In this document: positions 9,865 to 19,992 of the stretch, one piece after another
Layout: every line of letters starts with the position of its first letter
How positions within the stretch are numbered: position 1 is the first letter of the stretch
From: Myxococcus dinghuensis
GTDB taxonomy: Bacteria; Myxococcota; Myxococcia; Myxococcales; Myxococcaceae
Length of the DNA: 59,549 nucleotides
Reading direction: 5' to 3'
NCBI RefSeq assembly: GCF_024198235.1
Contig: NZ_JAKCFB010000048.1
Coordinates: 1-59,549 of the forward strand
Position numbers and translations under genes: made by a program
Notes under the pieces: generated by a model
The model's input: the letters and a program-made list of their open reading frames with translations, nothing else
Told to the model about the DNA's origin: nothing
Databases searched by the model: none

Positions 9865-10776
9865 ATGCGCTTGCCCCACATGACCTCGACCGCCCGGCGC
9901 GTGTTCCTGCCCCTGTTGTTGAGCTGTCTCCTCTCCACCGCCTGCACGTCCGAGGGCCCCGCGGGGCCCCAGGGCCCGACCGGCCCACAGGGTCCGGCGG
10001 GTGGGCCCGTGGGCCCACAAGGCCCCCAGGGTCCCAAGGGCGACACCGGGGCACAGGGGGCCACGGGCTCCCAGGGCGCGACGGGGCCGCAGGGCGCGAC
10101 CGGACCGCAGGGCGCGACCGGACCGCAGGGCCCCAAGGGCGACCCGGGCTCCGGGGGCGGAGAGGCGCCGCAGAGCTGCACGCCGGGCGAGCGATTCTGC
10201 GATGGCGCGACGGTGTGGGCCTGTACCCGGACGGGCACCGACGCGGTCCGGAGCGAGAAGTGCAGCGGGGGCGACCCGACGAACCCCGTGAGCTGCCACG
10301 CGAGCGACTGTGGCGCGGATGAGGCCGCTTGCTGTCGGACCGCGCAGCCCACGTGTCGCTGGGACCTGACCCGACCTGTCGTCAGCGCGGGGGTGACCTA
10401 CTCGAACAGCCTCGGCAGTCCCGACACCACGGGGCGCGACTTCTACTGCTACACCCAATGGAACTGCGCCGCGGATACCCACCTCACCATCACGGGTGCC
10501 AGCACGCGGTTCGCCTCCTGCAACGACCCCATGAAGAACATGACCGTCGCGCTCGAGCGTCCGCTCACGACGCCCGGCCAGGTCCTGACCCTGCCGAACG
10601 CCAAGGTCACGCTCCGCCTGTACGCGAGCGACACCGCGCAGTCCTGCTCGACGTGGACGGGGACCGTCACCTGGGACTCCGACCTCCCGAACTGGAAGGT
10701 GCGCATCGACGCGACCTGCTCCGAGGCGGGCACGAGCCACATCCAGGTCGTGGGCACCTACAGCGGCGGTCCTTGA
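9865..10776 (+). CDS. Collagen-like lipoprotein
   Basis: 303 residues. The signal peptide ends in LLSTAC, a lipobox. Immediately after the lipidated Cys come about 20 Gly-X-Y triplets (GPQGPTGPQG and GATGPQ units) like a bacterial collagen stalk. These are followed by a Cys-rich C-terminal domain of about 200 residues with roughly 14 cysteines that should be disulfide-bonded outside the cytoplasm. The likely shape is a triple-helical stalk carrying a globular head on the cell surface. ATG 9865 has GGGGCGG seven bases upstream; a GTG at 9847 is less suitable. Function unknown. Confidence 0.85.
   Translation: MRLPHMTSTARRVFLPLLLSCLLSTACTSEGPAGPQGPTGPQGPAGGPVGPQGPQGPKGDTGAQGATGSQGATGPQGATGPQGATGPQGPKGDPGSGGGEAPQSCTPGERFCDGATVWACTRTGTDAVRSEKCSGGDPTNPVSCHASDCGADEAACCRTAQPTCRWDLTRPVVSAGVTYSNSLGSPDTTGRDFYCYTQWNCAADTHLTITGASTRFASCNDPMKNMTVALERPLTTPGQVLTLPNAKVTLRLYASDTAQSCSTWTGTVTWDSDLPNWKVRIDATCSEAGTSHIQVVGTYSGGP
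10063..10134 (+). repeat. 18-bp tandem repeats in the collagen-like stalk
   Basis: Consecutive 18-bp units (ACCGGACCGCAGGGCGCG type) encode GATGPQ. At least three are nearly identical at the DNA level, so stalk length can change by slippage or recombination. Confidence 0.85.
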
Positions 10777-10856
10777 GCCTCCCGCGGCGGCCCACGCCCA
10801 TCCCCCCTCAACCGGGCGTGGCGGTCCGCCGGCCCCACTGTTAGAGCTGCCGACGT

Positions 10857-10879
10857 CGTCCGGGGCGTATTTTCGGACG
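10857..10879. terminator. Possible hairpin after the collagen-like gene
   Basis: CGTCCG and CGGACG arms separated by 11 bases containing TATTTT, nested in a longer GACGTC...GACGTC repeat. It lies about 80 bases after the collagen-like stop. It could end that transcript or act as an operator in front of zwf; a weak call. Confidence 0.3.
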
Positions 10880-10983
10880 CTTCGGACGTCACGCGGCAGT
10901 CACTGCGCACCACGTCCCTTGCAGCCGGAGGACGCGAGCGGCGTAAGGTGGCCGCCCACGAAAGAGCCGGAGGAGGCAGCGGA

Positions 10984-12521
<1,538 letters not shown>

Positions 12522-12525
<4 letters not shown>

Positions 12526-13193
12526 GCAGCCTCCCCCCCCGCGTCGTCCCGGACGCGGCGCTGTCACACGAGGCGGCCGAGTGGATGGCGCGCGCGCTCC
12601 AGACGGCGCTCAAGATGAAGCGCCGCGCGAGCCTGGCCCTGTCGGGTGGGAGCACGCCCGGCCCCGCGTACCGGGAGCTCGCGCGCATGACGCTGCCCTG
12701 GGAGCGGGTGGACGTGTACTTCGTGGACGAGCGCTTCGTCCCGCCCGACCACCCGGAGAGCAACTACCACCTGGTGGAGGACACGCTCCTGCGTCCGCTG
12801 CGGCTCGGGCCGTCCCAGGTGTTCCGGATGGAGGGTGAGCGCGACGACCGCGACGCCGCCGCGAACGACTACGCGGCGCGCCTGCCGTCCTCGCTGGACG
12901 TCGTGCTGCTGGGCATGGGGCCGGACGGGCACACGGCCAGCCTCTTCCCGTCCCACCCGGCGCTGGAGGAGAAGTCCCGCCGGGTGCTGGCCGTGGTGGG
13001 CCCCAAGCCCCCACCCTGGCGGATGACGCTCACGCTGCCGACGCTGCTCGGCGCCAACGCGGTGCTGATGCTCGTGGCGGGCGCGGGGAAGAAGGACGCG
13101 GTTCAACGGGCCCTGGCGGGCGACCAATCGCTGCCAGCGGCCCGGGTCACCAATGCGCAGTGGATGATGGACCCCGCCGCCGCCGGGCGGTGA
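12522..13193 (+). CDS. pgl: 6-phosphogluconolactonase
   Basis: 223 residues. Hydrolyses 6-phosphogluconolactone to 6-phosphogluconate. Family motifs are LALSGGSTPGPAYREL, VYFVDERFVPPDHPESNY and LLGMGPDGHTASLFP. The ATG overlaps the zwf stop by four bases (ATGA), indicating translational coupling. Also in the same operon as gnd, 33 bp upstream of its start. Confidence 0.97.
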
Positions 13194-13226
13194 GTGGTCC
13201 TCGTCGGGACGAAAGAGGGAGGGAAC

Positions 13227-14663
13227 ATGAGTGCGGCAGACAGCGCCCCCCAGGGCGCGCAGTTCGGCGTGGCGGGCATGGGGGTCATGGGCGCGGCCCT
13301 CGCCCTCAACATCGCGGACCATGGCTTCCGTGTGGAGATATGGGACCGGCATCCGGAGCGCATCGACGAGATGCGCCAGCAACACCGTCACCCGCGCATC
13401 TCCGGCACCGGCTCGTTGGAGGAGTTCGTGGCGCGGCTGGAGCGCCCGCGGCGCATCCTCCTGATGGTGACGGCGGGCGCGCCGGTGGACCAGATGCTCG
13501 AGCGCCTGTTCCCGCTCCTGTCCGAGGGCGACGTCGTCCTGGACGCGGGCAACTCCTGGTTCCAGGACACGCGCCGGCGCGAGGAGCTGTGCCGGAGCAA
13601 GGGCCTGAACTTCATCGGCGTGGGGGTGTCCGGCGGCGAGGAGGGCGCGCGCCACGGCCCGTCCATCATGCCGGGCGGCTCCGTGAAGTCGTACGCGCTG
13701 GTGCGGCCGGTGCTGGAGGCCATCGCCGCGCGCACCGACGAGGGCCTGTGCGTCACGCACGTGGGCCCGGACGGCGCGGGCCACTTCGTGAAGATGGTGC
13801 ACAACGGCATCGAGTACGCCGACATGCAACTGCTCGCGGAGACGTACGACGTGCTGCACCGGGGCCTGGGCCTGTCCAACGACGCCATCGCCGACCTGTT
13901 CAGCCAGTGGAACCAGGGCATCGCCGAGTCCTTCCTGCTGGAGACCAGCATCAAGGTGCTGCGCAAGAAGGACCCGGAGACGGGCAAGCCGCTGCTGGAC
14001 CTGGTGCTGGACAAGGCCGGCCAGAAGGGCACGGGCAAGTGGACGGTGCAGGTGGCGCTGGACCTGGGCGTCCCGGTGCCCTCCATCGCCTCCGCGCTGG
14101 ACGCGCGCAACCTGTCGTCCATGAAGGACGAGCGCGTGGCGGCCAGCCGCAAGCTGAAGGGCCCCACGGAGGCGCTCTCCGCCGAGGAGAAGGCGCAGCT
14201 GGCGGCGTGGACGCATGACGCGCTCTACGCGGCGCGCGTGGTGACGTACGCCCAGGGCATGCGCCTCATCCAGGTGGCCTCCCAGGAGTACAAGTGGGAC
14301 GTGTCGCTGGCGAGCATGGCGCGCATCTGGCGGGGTGGCTGCATCATCCGCGCGAAGCTGCTCACCCCGCTGCGCGAGGCCTTCACCCAGCAGCCGGAGC
14401 TGCCCAACCTCCTGGTGTCGGACGCGTTCGCCCCGGTGCTGGAGCGCATGGCGCCCCAGTGGCGCAAGCTCGTCGCCACCGCGACGAAGGTGGGCATCCC
14501 CATCCCCGTGTTCAGCTCCTCGCTGGCGTACCTGGACAGCTACCGCAGCCCGGAGCTGCCGCAGAACCTCACCCAGGCCCAGCGCGACGCCTTCGGCGCG
14601 CACACCTACCAGCGCCGGGACAAGCCCGACGCCGGCTTCGTGCACAGCGACTGGAACGGCTAG
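13227..14663 (+). CDS. gnd: 6-phosphogluconate dehydrogenase, decarboxylating
   Basis: 478 residues. Converts 6-phosphogluconate to ribulose-5-phosphate and CO2 with reduction of NAD(P)+. It shows the Rossmann start GVAGMGVMGAALALNIADHG, then GNSWFQDT, GVGVSGGEEGARHGPSIMPGG and the catalytic HFVKMVHNGIEYADMQ. ATG 13227 is preceded by GAGGGAGGG; a GTG at 13194 abuts the pgl stop but has no better support. Third gene of the operon. Confidence 0.96.
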   Translation: MSAADSAPQGAQFGVAGMGVMGAALALNIADHGFRVEIWDRHPERIDEMRQQHRHPRISGTGSLEEFVARLERPRRILLMVTAGAPVDQMLERLFPLLSEGDVVLDAGNSWFQDTRRREELCRSKGLNFIGVGVSGGEEGARHGPSIMPGGSVKSYALVRPVLEAIAARTDEGLCVTHVGPDGAGHFVKMVHNGIEYADMQLLAETYDVLHRGLGLSNDAIADLFSQWNQGIAESFLLETSIKVLRKKDPETGKPLLDLVLDKAGQKGTGKWTVQVALDLGVPVPSIASALDARNLSSMKDERVAASRKLKGPTEALSAEEKAQLAAWTHDALYAARVVTYAQGMRLIQVASQEYKWDVSLASMARIWRGGCIIRAKLLTPLREAFTQQPELPNLLVSDAFAPVLERMAPQWRKLVATATKVGIPIPVFSSSLAYLDSYRSPELPQNLTQAQRDAFGAHTYQRRDKPDAGFVHSDWNG

Positions 14664-14680
14664 GCCCGCCCGGGGCCACC

Positions 14681-14715
14681 GCCGGGGTGACGGGCACCGT
14701 GTCCCTCACCCCGGC
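14681..14715. terminator. Bidirectional hairpin between gnd and acyl-CoA synthetase
   Basis: Perfect 10-bp arms GCCGGGGTGA (14681-14690) and TCACCCCGGC (14706-14715), with an inner GGG/CCC extension. It lies 17 bases after the gnd stop and includes the stop codon of the opposing gene. No T-tract. Confidence 0.6.
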
Positions 14716-16352
14716 TTCGGCGGCGTGGCGCGCAGCTCCGCGCGGCGAATCTTCCCGCTCACCGTCTTGGGCAGCTCGGTGACGAACTCCACGTCGCGCG
14801 GGTACTTGTAGGGCGCGGTGACGCGCTTGACGTGCTCCTGGAGCTCCTTCGCCAGCTCCTGCGACGGCGCGTGCCCCGGCGCCAGCACCACGAAGGCCTT
14901 CACCTTCTGGCCCAGCTTGTCGTCCGGCACGCCGATGACGGCCGACTCCGCGACGGCGGCGTGCTCCAGCAGCGCGGACTCCACCTCGAAGGGCCCCACG
15001 CGGTAGCCGGACGTCTTGATGACGTCGTCCGCGCGGCCCACGAAGTAGAAGTATCCGTCCGCGTCGCGCACCGCCCGGTCGCCGGTGACGTACCAGTCCT
15101 CGCGCCGGCACGCCGCGTTCGCCGCCGCGTCGCCCAGGTACTCCTGGAACAGACCCACCGGCCGCTCGGGCGCCACGCGCACCGCGATGTCGCCCTCCTT
15201 GTCCACCGCCACCTCCTGGCCCTGCTCGTCGATGACCGCCACGGTGAAGCCCGGCGAGGGCTTGCCCATGGAGCCCACGCGCGGCTCCAGCGCCGGGAAC
15301 ATGCCCACCACCACCACCGTCTCCGTCTGGCCGTAGCCCTCGCGGATGTGCAGCCCGGTGGCCTCCTTCCACGCGTCGATGACCTCCGGGTTGAGCGGCT
15401 CGCCCGCGCTCAGCACGTGGCGCAGCGAGGACAGGTCGAAGGCCTTCAGGTCCTGCAGCACCAGGGCGCGCCACGCGGTGGGCGGCGCGCAGAAAGTGGT
15501 GACGCGCTGGGTGCCCAGCACCGTGAGCAGCCTCGCCGCGTCGAAGCGCCCCCGGAAGTCGTAGACGACGTTGCACGCGCCCTGGCTCCACGGCCCGAAC
15601 AGCTTGCCCCAGGCGCACTTGGCCCAGCCCGTGTCGCTCAACGTCAGGTGCCGGTCCTCCGGCGTGAGGTCCAGCCAGTACTTCCCCGTCACCTCGTGCC
15701 CCATGCCGTAGCTGGCCTGGGTGTGCAGCACCATCTTCGGCATGCCGGTGGTGCCGGACGTGAAGTAGATGAGCAGCGGGTCGTCCACGCGCGTGCGAGG
15801 GAACTCGAGCCCGTGCGCGCCGATGCCCACCGTGCCGGACGCGTAGCCCACCCAGGGGGAGGGCGCGCCCTCCCCCACCGCCACCCACGTCTCCACCCGG
15901 CCGGTGCCCACCAACCCCTCGAAGCGGTCCAGGCAACTGACGTCCGCGATGACGGCGCTCGCGTCCGCGGCCACCAGCCGGTAGCGGATGTCCTTGGGCG
16001 TGAGCATGGGCGTGCCGGGCATGAAGACGATGCCCGCGCGGATGCAGCCCAGCACGAGGAACCACCACTCCGGAACCCGCGGCATCATGATGAAGACGCG
16101 GTCGCCCTTCTTCAGCCCCAGCCCCGCCAGGAACTGCGCCGCGTGCAGCGAGCGCTGACGCACGCCCTGCCACGTGAAGCGCTGGCCCCGGCCGGACTCG
16201 TCGGACCACAGCAGCGCCAGGGACTCCGGCCGCTCGGCGGCGTGCCGGTCCACCACGTCCGTGGAGAAGTTGAAGAACTCGGGCCGCGCCCACCGGAAGT
16301 CGCGGTGGGTGGACGCGTAGTCACGCATGTTGCGGGGGGCGGTCGAGGACAT
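14706..16352 (-). CDS. Acyl-CoA synthetase (AMP-forming, medium-chain/ACSM-like)
   Basis: 548 residues. Activates a carboxylic acid to the acyl-adenylate and then the CoA thioester. Adenylation motifs in order: LLIYFTSGTTGMPKMV (P-loop-like), HIREGYGQTE, WYVTGDRAVRDADGYFYFVGR, KTSGYRVGPFEVE and the C-terminal catalytic lysine in TVSGKIRR. The N-terminus (FNFSTDVVDRHA, LALLWSDE) resembles mammalian ACSM and bacterial acetyl-/butyryl-CoA synthetase relatives; the chain-length preference cannot be read from sequence. ATG 16352 is chosen over an upstream frame extension that lacks homology. Confidence 0.92.
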   Translation of the reverse strand: MSSTAPRNMRDYASTHRDFRWARPEFFNFSTDVVDRHAAERPESLALLWSDESGRGQRFTWQGVRQRSLHAAQFLAGLGLKKGDRVFIMMPRVPEWWFLVLGCIRAGIVFMPGTPMLTPKDIRYRLVAADASAVIADVSCLDRFEGLVGTGRVETWVAVGEGAPSPWVGYASGTVGIGAHGLEFPRTRVDDPLLIYFTSGTTGMPKMVLHTQASYGMGHEVTGKYWLDLTPEDRHLTLSDTGWAKCAWGKLFGPWSQGACNVVYDFRGRFDAARLLTVLGTQRVTTFCAPPTAWRALVLQDLKAFDLSSLRHVLSAGEPLNPEVIDAWKEATGLHIREGYGQTETVVVVGMFPALEPRVGSMGKPSPGFTVAVIDEQGQEVAVDKEGDIAVRVAPERPVGLFQEYLGDAAANAACRREDWYVTGDRAVRDADGYFYFVGRADDVIKTSGYRVGPFEVESALLEHAAVAESAVIGVPDDKLGQKVKAFVVLAPGHAPSQELAKELQEHVKRVTAPYKYPRDVEFVTELPKTVSGKIRRAELRATPPKPG

Positions 16353-16437
16353 GGCCCCGAGCCTGCCATGCGGGGCGAGGCAGGACAGCACCCCGCCCCG
16401 GCCACCGCCCGCTGGACGACAGGAGCCCGCAACGAGG

Positions 16438-16464
16438 AAGGCCGGCCCACGGGGGACCGGCCTT
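16438..16464 (-). terminator. Hairpin after the ECF sigma/anti-sigma operon
   Basis: AAGGCCGG and CCGGCCTT arms around an 11-base loop, 37 bases downstream of the anti-sigma stop on the minus strand. No T-run follows on the minus strand. Confidence 0.5.
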
Positions 16465-16500
16465 CACGCGTGGAGCGAGCGGCTCACGCCCGACGACGGC

Positions 16501-17928
16501 TCAGTTCAGCTCCATGCACGGGGCGATGTTGCCCAGGCCGTTGCACGTCAGCATCGCGTCCATCAGTTGCTTCTCCGCCTGGGCGGTGTGCCCGGCGGCC
16601 AGCTCGCGGCGGATGACCTCCCGCTCGGCGAGCAGGTGCAGCCAGGGGTCCGGCGTGCCCTCGGCGAAGCCGCGCAGCGCGCCCAGCGCCGTGGCGTCCG
16701 TCACCGCCGCGCCCGTCTGCACCAGGGCGCCGAAGTAGATGTCGCGCTCACCCGAGCGGCGCAGCATGTCCATGAGCGACGTCGTGTCCTTCTTCGACTC
16801 GCTGTGCCGCAGCAGGCCCGCGTACCCCAGCGCCAGCGGGGAGCGCGCCGCGAAGTCCTTTCCGGCCACCTGCCGCACGTAGTCCTGGAGCACCGAGCCG
16901 CCGCCAATCGCGTCCAGCTCCCGCGCCAGCGGCAGCAGCGCCAGGGCGCGCTCCTTCGACGTCACCGTGCGGGCCGCCTCGTACAGCGCCGCGCGCGCCA
17001 CCACCGGCCGCTGCGCCAGTTGCTTCGCGTCCCACGCGCCGTCACCCGAGAGCGTCTGCCAGGCGTCGTTCACCTGCCGCTTCCAACGCACGCGCTCCTC
17101 GGCCAACTGCGTGCGCAGCTCCGCCGCCATGCGCCGCGCCTCGTTGCTCCAGCCGTCCTCGCCCAGCGAGGCCACCGTGTCGAAGGACGCCGCCGCCCGG
17201 TCCAGCAGGTCGCGCTCGCGCAGCACCAGCGCCCGGTTCCACAGCGCCTGGGAGTGACGCGGGTCCAGGGCCAGCGCGCGGCTGACGAGCCCCAGGGCCT
17301 CCTCGTACCGCTGCCGGCTCAACGCCACCACCGCCAGGTCGTTCAGCTTGTCGGCCGAGTCCGGCTCGCGGCCCAGGAAGGCCTCCGCCTGCTGCCAGTC
17401 GCCGCGCAGCGCGTACGCCGCCGCGATGCCCCGGAAGTCCTTGCGCTCCTCCAGCTCCGCCAGCGGCCGCAGGGGCAGCATCTCCGACGTCTGGCTGGTG
17501 CCGCGCATGGGGCCATAGGGCAGGAAGCGGTCCGCCCGCGGGTGGCTCAGCCGCGCCTCGAAGGTGCGCGTGTCCGCGCTCGCCAGCCAGACCTCGCCCG
17601 GAATCTCCGGCGTCGCCTGGAAGCGCAGGAGCCCCACCGCCGCCAGCCCCGCCGCCACCGCCAGCGGCACCGCCACCTGGTACGCGCGCTTGAGGCGCGA
17701 GCGCAGCGGCGTCACGTTCTGCGGCAGCGCGTCCGGCTCCGGCTCCGCCACCGCGGCGCCCCCCAGCGCCCGCGAGGCCAGCAGCTCCAGTTGCAGCAGG
17801 TCCCTCAACCCCGCCTCACACTCCGCGCACCGCGTGAGGTGCTGGCGGAAGGCCTCCGCGTCCGGCGCGGACAGCTCGCCGTCGACGAAGAGGTGCAGCC
17901 GGTTGATGTTGGTGCATGGCGTGTTCAT
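16501..17928 (-). CDS. Membrane anti-sigma factor: zinc-finger (ZAS) domain, one TM helix, periplasmic TPR-like domain
   Basis: 475 residues. Residues 1-50 form a ZAS domain with C5 and the H30-x3-C34-x2-C37 motif (HLTRCAEC); a single membrane helix spans about 82-101. Residues 124-475 are a helical TPR-like region. That region is strongly similar, end to end, to residues 50-397 of the CHAT protein encoded at 19993-22740 (shared GIAAAY, QALWNRALVLR, FD.VA.LGE.GWS). Both have a C-x8-C pair (C462/C471 here); this protein stops just after it. The ATG overlaps the sigma-factor stop (ATGA), as expected for a sigma/anti-sigma pair. The ZAS domain should hold the sigma factor at the membrane until the outer domain receives a signal. 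Confidence 0.9.
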   Translation of the reverse strand: MNTPCTNINRLHLFVDGELSAPDAEAFRQHLTRCAECEAGLRDLLQLELLASRALGGAAVAEPEPDALPQNVTPLRSRLKRAYQVAVPLAVAAGLAAVGLLRFQATPEIPGEVWLASADTRTFEARLSHPRADRFLPYGPMRGTSQTSEMLPLRPLAELEERKDFRGIAAAYALRGDWQQAEAFLGREPDSADKLNDLAVVALSRQRYEEALGLVSRALALDPRHSQALWNRALVLRERDLLDRAAASFDTVASLGEDGWSNEARRMAAELRTQLAEERVRWKRQVNDAWQTLSGDGAWDAKQLAQRPVVARAALYEAARTVTSKERALALLPLARELDAIGGGSVLQDYVRQVAGKDFAARSPLALGYAGLLRHSESKKDTTSLMDMLRRSGERDIYFGALVQTGAAVTDATALGALRGFAEGTPDPWLHLLAEREVIRRELAAGHTAQAEKQLMDAMLTCNGLGNIAPCMELN

Positions 17929-18482
17929 GAGCTCGTTGCCCCCCGCTCCCGGGCCACCGCTACCTGTGGCAGCAGCAAGTCCTTCAGGTCCCTGCGCGCC
18001 AGGGTGAGCCAACTGCCCACCGTGCCCACGGGAACGTTGAAATGCTCGGCGATGGCCGTGTAGCGCCTGCCCTCCGCGTGCAGCCGGTAGGCGTCACGCA
18101 GGTGCGGCTTCAGCCGCTCCACGGCCTTCTGGAACTCCTCGGTGCTCACCAGCTCCCAGTTCTCCTGGGCCTCCACCTGCGCCGCCGCCTCCTGGACCAG
18201 CGCCAGGTGCGGCATGCCCCGCGACTCGGTGCGCTGACGACGGCAGTAGTCCAGGAACCGGTTCGTCATCGTCGTGCACAGCCAGGCCGCCGCCGCGGCC
18301 TCCGTCCGCCCCTTGAGCTGTTCGAACTCCTGCATCGCCCGTTCGAACGTCTCCTGGACCAGGTCCTCCGCCTCCAGGCTGGAGCGCGCCGACAGCCGCC
18401 GCGCCAGGCCCAGCAGGCTGGGCCGGTGCAGTCGGATGAACGCGTCGAAGCGCCTCCGCTCCCGGTTGAAGAGGTCGGCCAT
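17925..18482 (-). CDS. ECF-type RNA polymerase sigma factor
   Basis: 185 residues from ATG 18482 (a GTG four codons upstream is possible). Sigma region 2 has LGLARRLS...AEDLVQETFERAM and AAWLCTTMTNRFLDYCRRQ. Region 4 has LKPHLRDAYRLHAEGRRYTAIAEHFNVPVGTVGSWL, a helix-turn-helix for -35 recognition. No extra C-terminal domain. It is coupled to the downstream ZAS anti-sigma by a four-base overlap, so stoichiometric production and inhibition are expected. I could not find a convincing shared ECF promoter in the cluster. Confidence 0.93.
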   Translation of the reverse strand: MADLFNRERRRFDAFIRLHRPSLLGLARRLSARSSLEAEDLVQETFERAMQEFEQLKGRTEAAAAAWLCTTMTNRFLDYCRRQRTESRGMPHLALVQEAAAQVEAQENWELVSTEEFQKAVERLKPHLRDAYRLHAEGRRYTAIAEHFNVPVGTVGSWLTLARRDLKDLLLPQVAVARERGATSS

Positions 18483-18577
18483 GATGTCCCACACACTCGC
18501 ACGGCAGGTTTCAGGTCAAAGACGCGAAGCCCCGCCAATCCTTGAGAAGAAAAAAGATCAGCCCCCGGACAAAGCAA

Positions 18578-18609
18578 TGCCCGGAAAGGGTGAAATCCCC
18601 GTCCGGGCA
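18578..18609 (-). terminator. Terminator of the 53-residue peptide gene
   Basis: TGCCCGGA and TCCGGGCA arms with an inner GGG/CCC pairing. It lies 54 bases beyond the peptide stop. Read on the minus strand it is followed by a T-rich TTGCTTTGTC, so it can work as an intrinsic terminator separating the peptide from the sigma operon. Confidence 0.65.
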
Positions 18610-18662
18610 ACAACGTCGCGGGGTGAGGCGCGGACACCCCACCCCGAGTCAAGCCCGCGGGA

Positions 18663-18824
18663 CTAGCGGGCCAGGGCCGGAGTCGAGGGAGGGGGGAGCG
18701 GCTGCCGCTGGCGCTGCACTCCCACGTTGGTGGAGCAATCCACGTAGTTGTTCTTCACGTGGGCCTCCGAGGCGTTGACCTCGGCAACCTGGGGCTTCTG
18801 GGACTGCATCGAACCGGGCGTCAT
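18663..18824 (-). CDS. 53-residue peptide, unknown function, possible substrate/precursor
   Basis: Begins MTPGSMQSQKPQVAEV, has NNYVDCSTNVGV in the middle with a single Cys (residue 36), and ends in a Gln/Arg then Pro-rich tail (PLPPPSTPALAR). No signal peptide or membrane segment. A strong Shine-Dalgarno (AAGGGGGAGAG) lies just before ATG 18824 and about nine in ten codons end in G or C, so it looks like a real gene, not a shadow. It is divergent from the cupin hydroxylase (144 bp between) and has its own terminator, so it should be separately and strongly expressed. I do not recognise the family. Confidence 0.65.
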   Translation of the reverse strand: MTPGSMQSQKPQVAEVNASEAHVKNNYVDCSTNVGVQRQRQPLPPPSTPALAR

Positions 18825-18968
18825 GCTCTCCCCCTTGTGCTCGGATACAGGCAGCACGGACAAGTTCCTGGTTGGTGAAATGGAACTGTCGACGTCCTTA
18901 CCATGACGGGGCCCGAATCCGTGAGAGGGTGGGGGCCAGATTGACTCTCGTTTTTCTTGGATTTCCAA

Positions 18969-19979
18969 ATGCACACGGAAATTTCGCGACTCTCGACGGA
19001 GTGGCAGGTCTGGCTGGTGGAGAACCTCTCGCTGGGCGTGACGCGAGAGGACGCGTGCCGGACGCTGATGGGAGCCGGGGTGAGCGAGGAGGTGGCGCGG
19101 GAGGAGGTGGCGCGGGTGGAGGCGCACCCGTACTTCCAGGCCTGCCAGCGGGTGGGCCGGCGCTACGGGTGGCTGGAGTCGGTGATGGACGTGTACAGCG
19201 AGCTGCACCGCCAGTCCGGCGGGCACGCGACGCTGGAGCGGCGGGAGAAGCTGTCCGCGGACGAGTTCTTCGCGCGCTACTACTTCGGCCACCGGCCGGT
19301 GGTGCTCACGGGGATGATGGAGGACTGGCCGGCGATGGGGCGCTGGAGCCTGCCGTACCTGGCCGAGCGCGTGGGCGACGCGGAGGTGGAGGTGATGACG
19401 GGGCGCAACGCGAACCCGGACCACGCGCCGGAGTCCGACAAGCACCGCTCGACGATGTCCTTCCGCGCCTACGTGCAGCAGGTGGCGACGGGCGGCGAGA
19501 CGAACGACTACTACATGGTGCCGCGCAACGAGAACTGGCAGCGCAACGGGCTGGCCCCGCTGCGTGACGAGGTGCGCGCGCCCCGGGGCATCATCGACGA
19601 GGGGCTGCGGCCCGACATGATGACGCTCCTGCTGGGCCCGGCGGGCACCGTCACGCCGCTGCACCACGACAACATGAACGTGATGCTGGCGCAGGTGATG
19701 GGGCGCAAGCACGTGCGGCTCATCCCCTCCTTCCAGCGCCACCTGATGTACCCGCGCTACGGGACCTTCAGCCACGTGGACGCGGAGCGACCGGACCTGG
19801 AGCGCTTCCCGCTGTACGCGGAGACACACCAGGTGGAGGCCGTGCTGGAGCCCGGGGAGCTGGTCTTCATCCCGGTGGGCTGGTGGCACTGGGTGCGCGC
19901 GCTCGACGTGAGCGCGTCCGTGACGTTCCACCACTTCCAGGTGCCGAAGAACAACACGTACCTGCCCACGCCCCTCTGA
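18969..19979 (+). CDS. Cupin-like (JmjC/FIH-type) Fe(II)/2-oxoglutarate hydroxylase
   Basis: 336 residues. A helical N-terminal segment (1-60, including the WQVWLVENLSLG stretch) precedes a Cupin_8/JmjC-type double-stranded beta helix. This has HRPVVLTGMMEDWPAMGRW, the metal-binding pair H232-x-D234 in TPLHHDNMNV, and the distal H307 in FIPVGWWHWV. These positions match the FIH-type iron triad. Members hydroxylate protein side chains (Asn, Asp, His) or small molecules; the substrate here is unknown. Start ATG 18969 has no clear Shine-Dalgarno. Flanked by the divergent 53-residue peptide and the convergent CHAT gene (13 bp apart). Confidence 0.85.
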   Translation: MHTEISRLSTEWQVWLVENLSLGVTREDACRTLMGAGVSEEVAREEVARVEAHPYFQACQRVGRRYGWLESVMDVYSELHRQSGGHATLERREKLSADEFFARYYFGHRPVVLTGMMEDWPAMGRWSLPYLAERVGDAEVEVMTGRNANPDHAPESDKHRSTMSFRAYVQQVATGGETNDYYMVPRNENWQRNGLAPLRDEVRAPRGIIDEGLRPDMMTLLLGPAGTVTPLHHDNMNVMLAQVMGRKHVRLIPSFQRHLMYPRYGTFSHVDAERPDLERFPLYAETHQVEAVLEPGELVFIPVGWWHWVRALDVSASVTFHHFQVPKNNTYLPTPL

Positions 19980-19992
19980 GGGGCGCGGAAGG

